Assembly: GCF_004114975.1 (NCBI RefSeq)
Contig: NZ_CP030051.1
Span: 6,386,001 to 6,450,000 of the forward strand
Length of the DNA stretch: 64,000 bases
Direction: 5' to 3'
Origin: Bradyrhizobium guangdongense
GTDB lineage: Bacteria > Pseudomonadota > Alphaproteobacteria > Rhizobiales > Xanthobacteraceae
Both the position numbers and the translations under genes were made by a program. Below the pieces are notes generated by a model, which was not told where the DNA came from, ran no database searches, and was given only the letters and a program-made list of their open reading frames with translations. Positions 60,910 through 64,000 of the stretch are shown one piece after another; the stretch's first letter is position 1; the number at the start of each line of letters is the position of its first letter.

Positions 60910-61140
60910 CAGCCCAACCTGCGCAATTAGGGGTATTGAACCTTGAACTGAAGCCCTTCCGAGCACATGCGTACTATGCAGCTCGACGCGAGACACGTCT
61001 GGACGACACGGCGTTCGGCCCCTACAGGCCCCCTAACGCTAACAGCATAACGAGTCAGTCTGGGTCAATCGCGATGCTTTAGCCCCGTTAAGTTAGGTCG
61101 ATAGCCGACATATCCTCGGCCGTGGATCGCGGCAGCGATG

Positions 61141-61287
61141 GGCCCAGGCTGTGTGAAAACGCAGCGCAGAGCAAATTGCAGAGAAAAGCATTCCTTCGGA
61201 AGCCCGCTCTGGGAGCTTGAGGAGCATACTAAACTGCGGCGCAGCGGCATCTGAGAAGCAGATTCTCTGGCCTTCGCGAGATTTCGC
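61141..61287. mobile_element. Left part of a short TIR element split by IS21
   Basis: Begins GGCCCAGGCTGTGTGAAAAC-GC (61141-61162). The reverse complement with one mismatch (GGCCCAGGTTGTGTGAAAAC-GC) occurs at 63942-63963, beyond the IS21 insertion. Removing the IS21 and one target copy gives an element of about 167 bp with 22-bp inverted repeats at 21/22 identity, MITE-like or a deleted IS. Flanking duplications were not visible. Confidence 0.65.
61282..61287. repeat. IS21 target-site duplication, left copy (TTTCGC)
   Basis: TTTCGC immediately before the left terminal TGT; the identical hexamer follows the right terminal ACA at 63938-63943. IS21 elements usually give 4-8 bp. Confidence 0.85.
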
Positions 61288-61358
61288 TGTCGCGCGGCAA
61301 TCAGGATGGAAGGCAGCGTCAATCAAGGTGAGAGAGTTTCGCTGGGCCCGTGACGTAG

Positions 61359-63808
<2,450 letters not shown>

Positions 63809-63941
63809 CGCTGCGCGACAATCAGAGTTCAACAAAACTCTTGCGCGCGACAATCATCGCGGCAATCATCATCAGGCCGCGACACTGCCTCGCCATCCTG
63901 TTTGCCGCGCACTTCCCACCCAGATTGCCGCGCTACATTTC

Positions 63942-63963
63942 GCGTTTTCACACAACCTGGGCC
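63942..63963. repeat. Right inverted repeat of the split short element
   Basis: GCGTTTTCACACAACCTGGG-CC; complementary to 61141-61162 with one mismatch. Its first two bases lie in the TTTCGC duplication, showing that IS21 landed at the border of this end. Confidence 0.7.
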
Positions 63964-64000
63964 ATAAGCGGAAGCCAGCGTTGAGAGCCCCCAACTGAAG

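Overview
The window looks like chromosome from a Bradyrhizobium-type alphaproteobacterium (Nitrobacteraceae). The evidence is high GC, strong GC3 codon bias, many acyl-CoA enzymes, a form II CoxL-like hydroxylase, single-Cache chemoreceptors, several small Bradyrhizobium-style hypothetical proteins, a long S21 next to cspA, and dispersed palindromes of the 'GTCATTGCGAGCG...AAGCAATCCAG' type. Genus is inferred from gene content, not from a marker gene. No rRNA, tRNA or CRISPR array was seen.

Region 1-48.7 kb is dense chromosomal metabolism and regulation. In order it holds: a truncated glutathione S-transferase; secreted and membrane hypotheticals; a cNMP-binding/MBL-fold pair; a LemA + TPM-domain cluster (two of its three genes carry an in-frame TAG); an enoyl-CoA hydratase + two acyl-CoA dehydrogenases operon; a CoxL-like molybdoenzyme without its partner subunits; a DapA-family aldolase; an outer-membrane protein; a degenerate trypsin-like/PDZ protein overlapping a LuxR-type regulator; an OmpR/HK two-component system; tex; a cyanuric-acid-hydrolase-family enzyme with an amidase; a double-hotdog thioesterase; the dgoKA galactonate pair; a luciferase-like monooxygenase with a flavin reductase; a sigma-54 AcoR-like activator beside a single-chain acyl-CoA carboxylase; an alginate-export-type porin; two chemoreceptors (one broken by TAG); a TetR/tautomerase pair; a GFA enzyme; an Ntn-type linear-amide hydrolase; a CobW GTPase; and a D-aminoacylase-like amidohydrolase.

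Region 48.8-61 kb differs: low gene density, very short genes, weaker codon bias and many small proteins (four DUF6894 copies, DUF3606, DUF1488, a 32-aa membrane peptide). It also has rpsU/cspA, and a zinc-ribbon metallopeptidase divergent from a transglutaminase-like protein. A two-gene module (65-70-aa protein + DUF6894) is tandemly duplicated at 57.2-58.7 kb. One gene is frameshifted into its neighbour's frame.

The right end (61.1-64 kb) is a complete IS21-family element (istA/istB, matching terminal repeats, 6-bp target duplication). It sits inside one end of a short element with its own 22-bp inverted repeats. The three internal TAG codons, the cobW remnant, the frameshift and the nested insertion are the main signs of decay or rearrangement. 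TAG is also used as an ordinary stop here, so recoding is unlikely.
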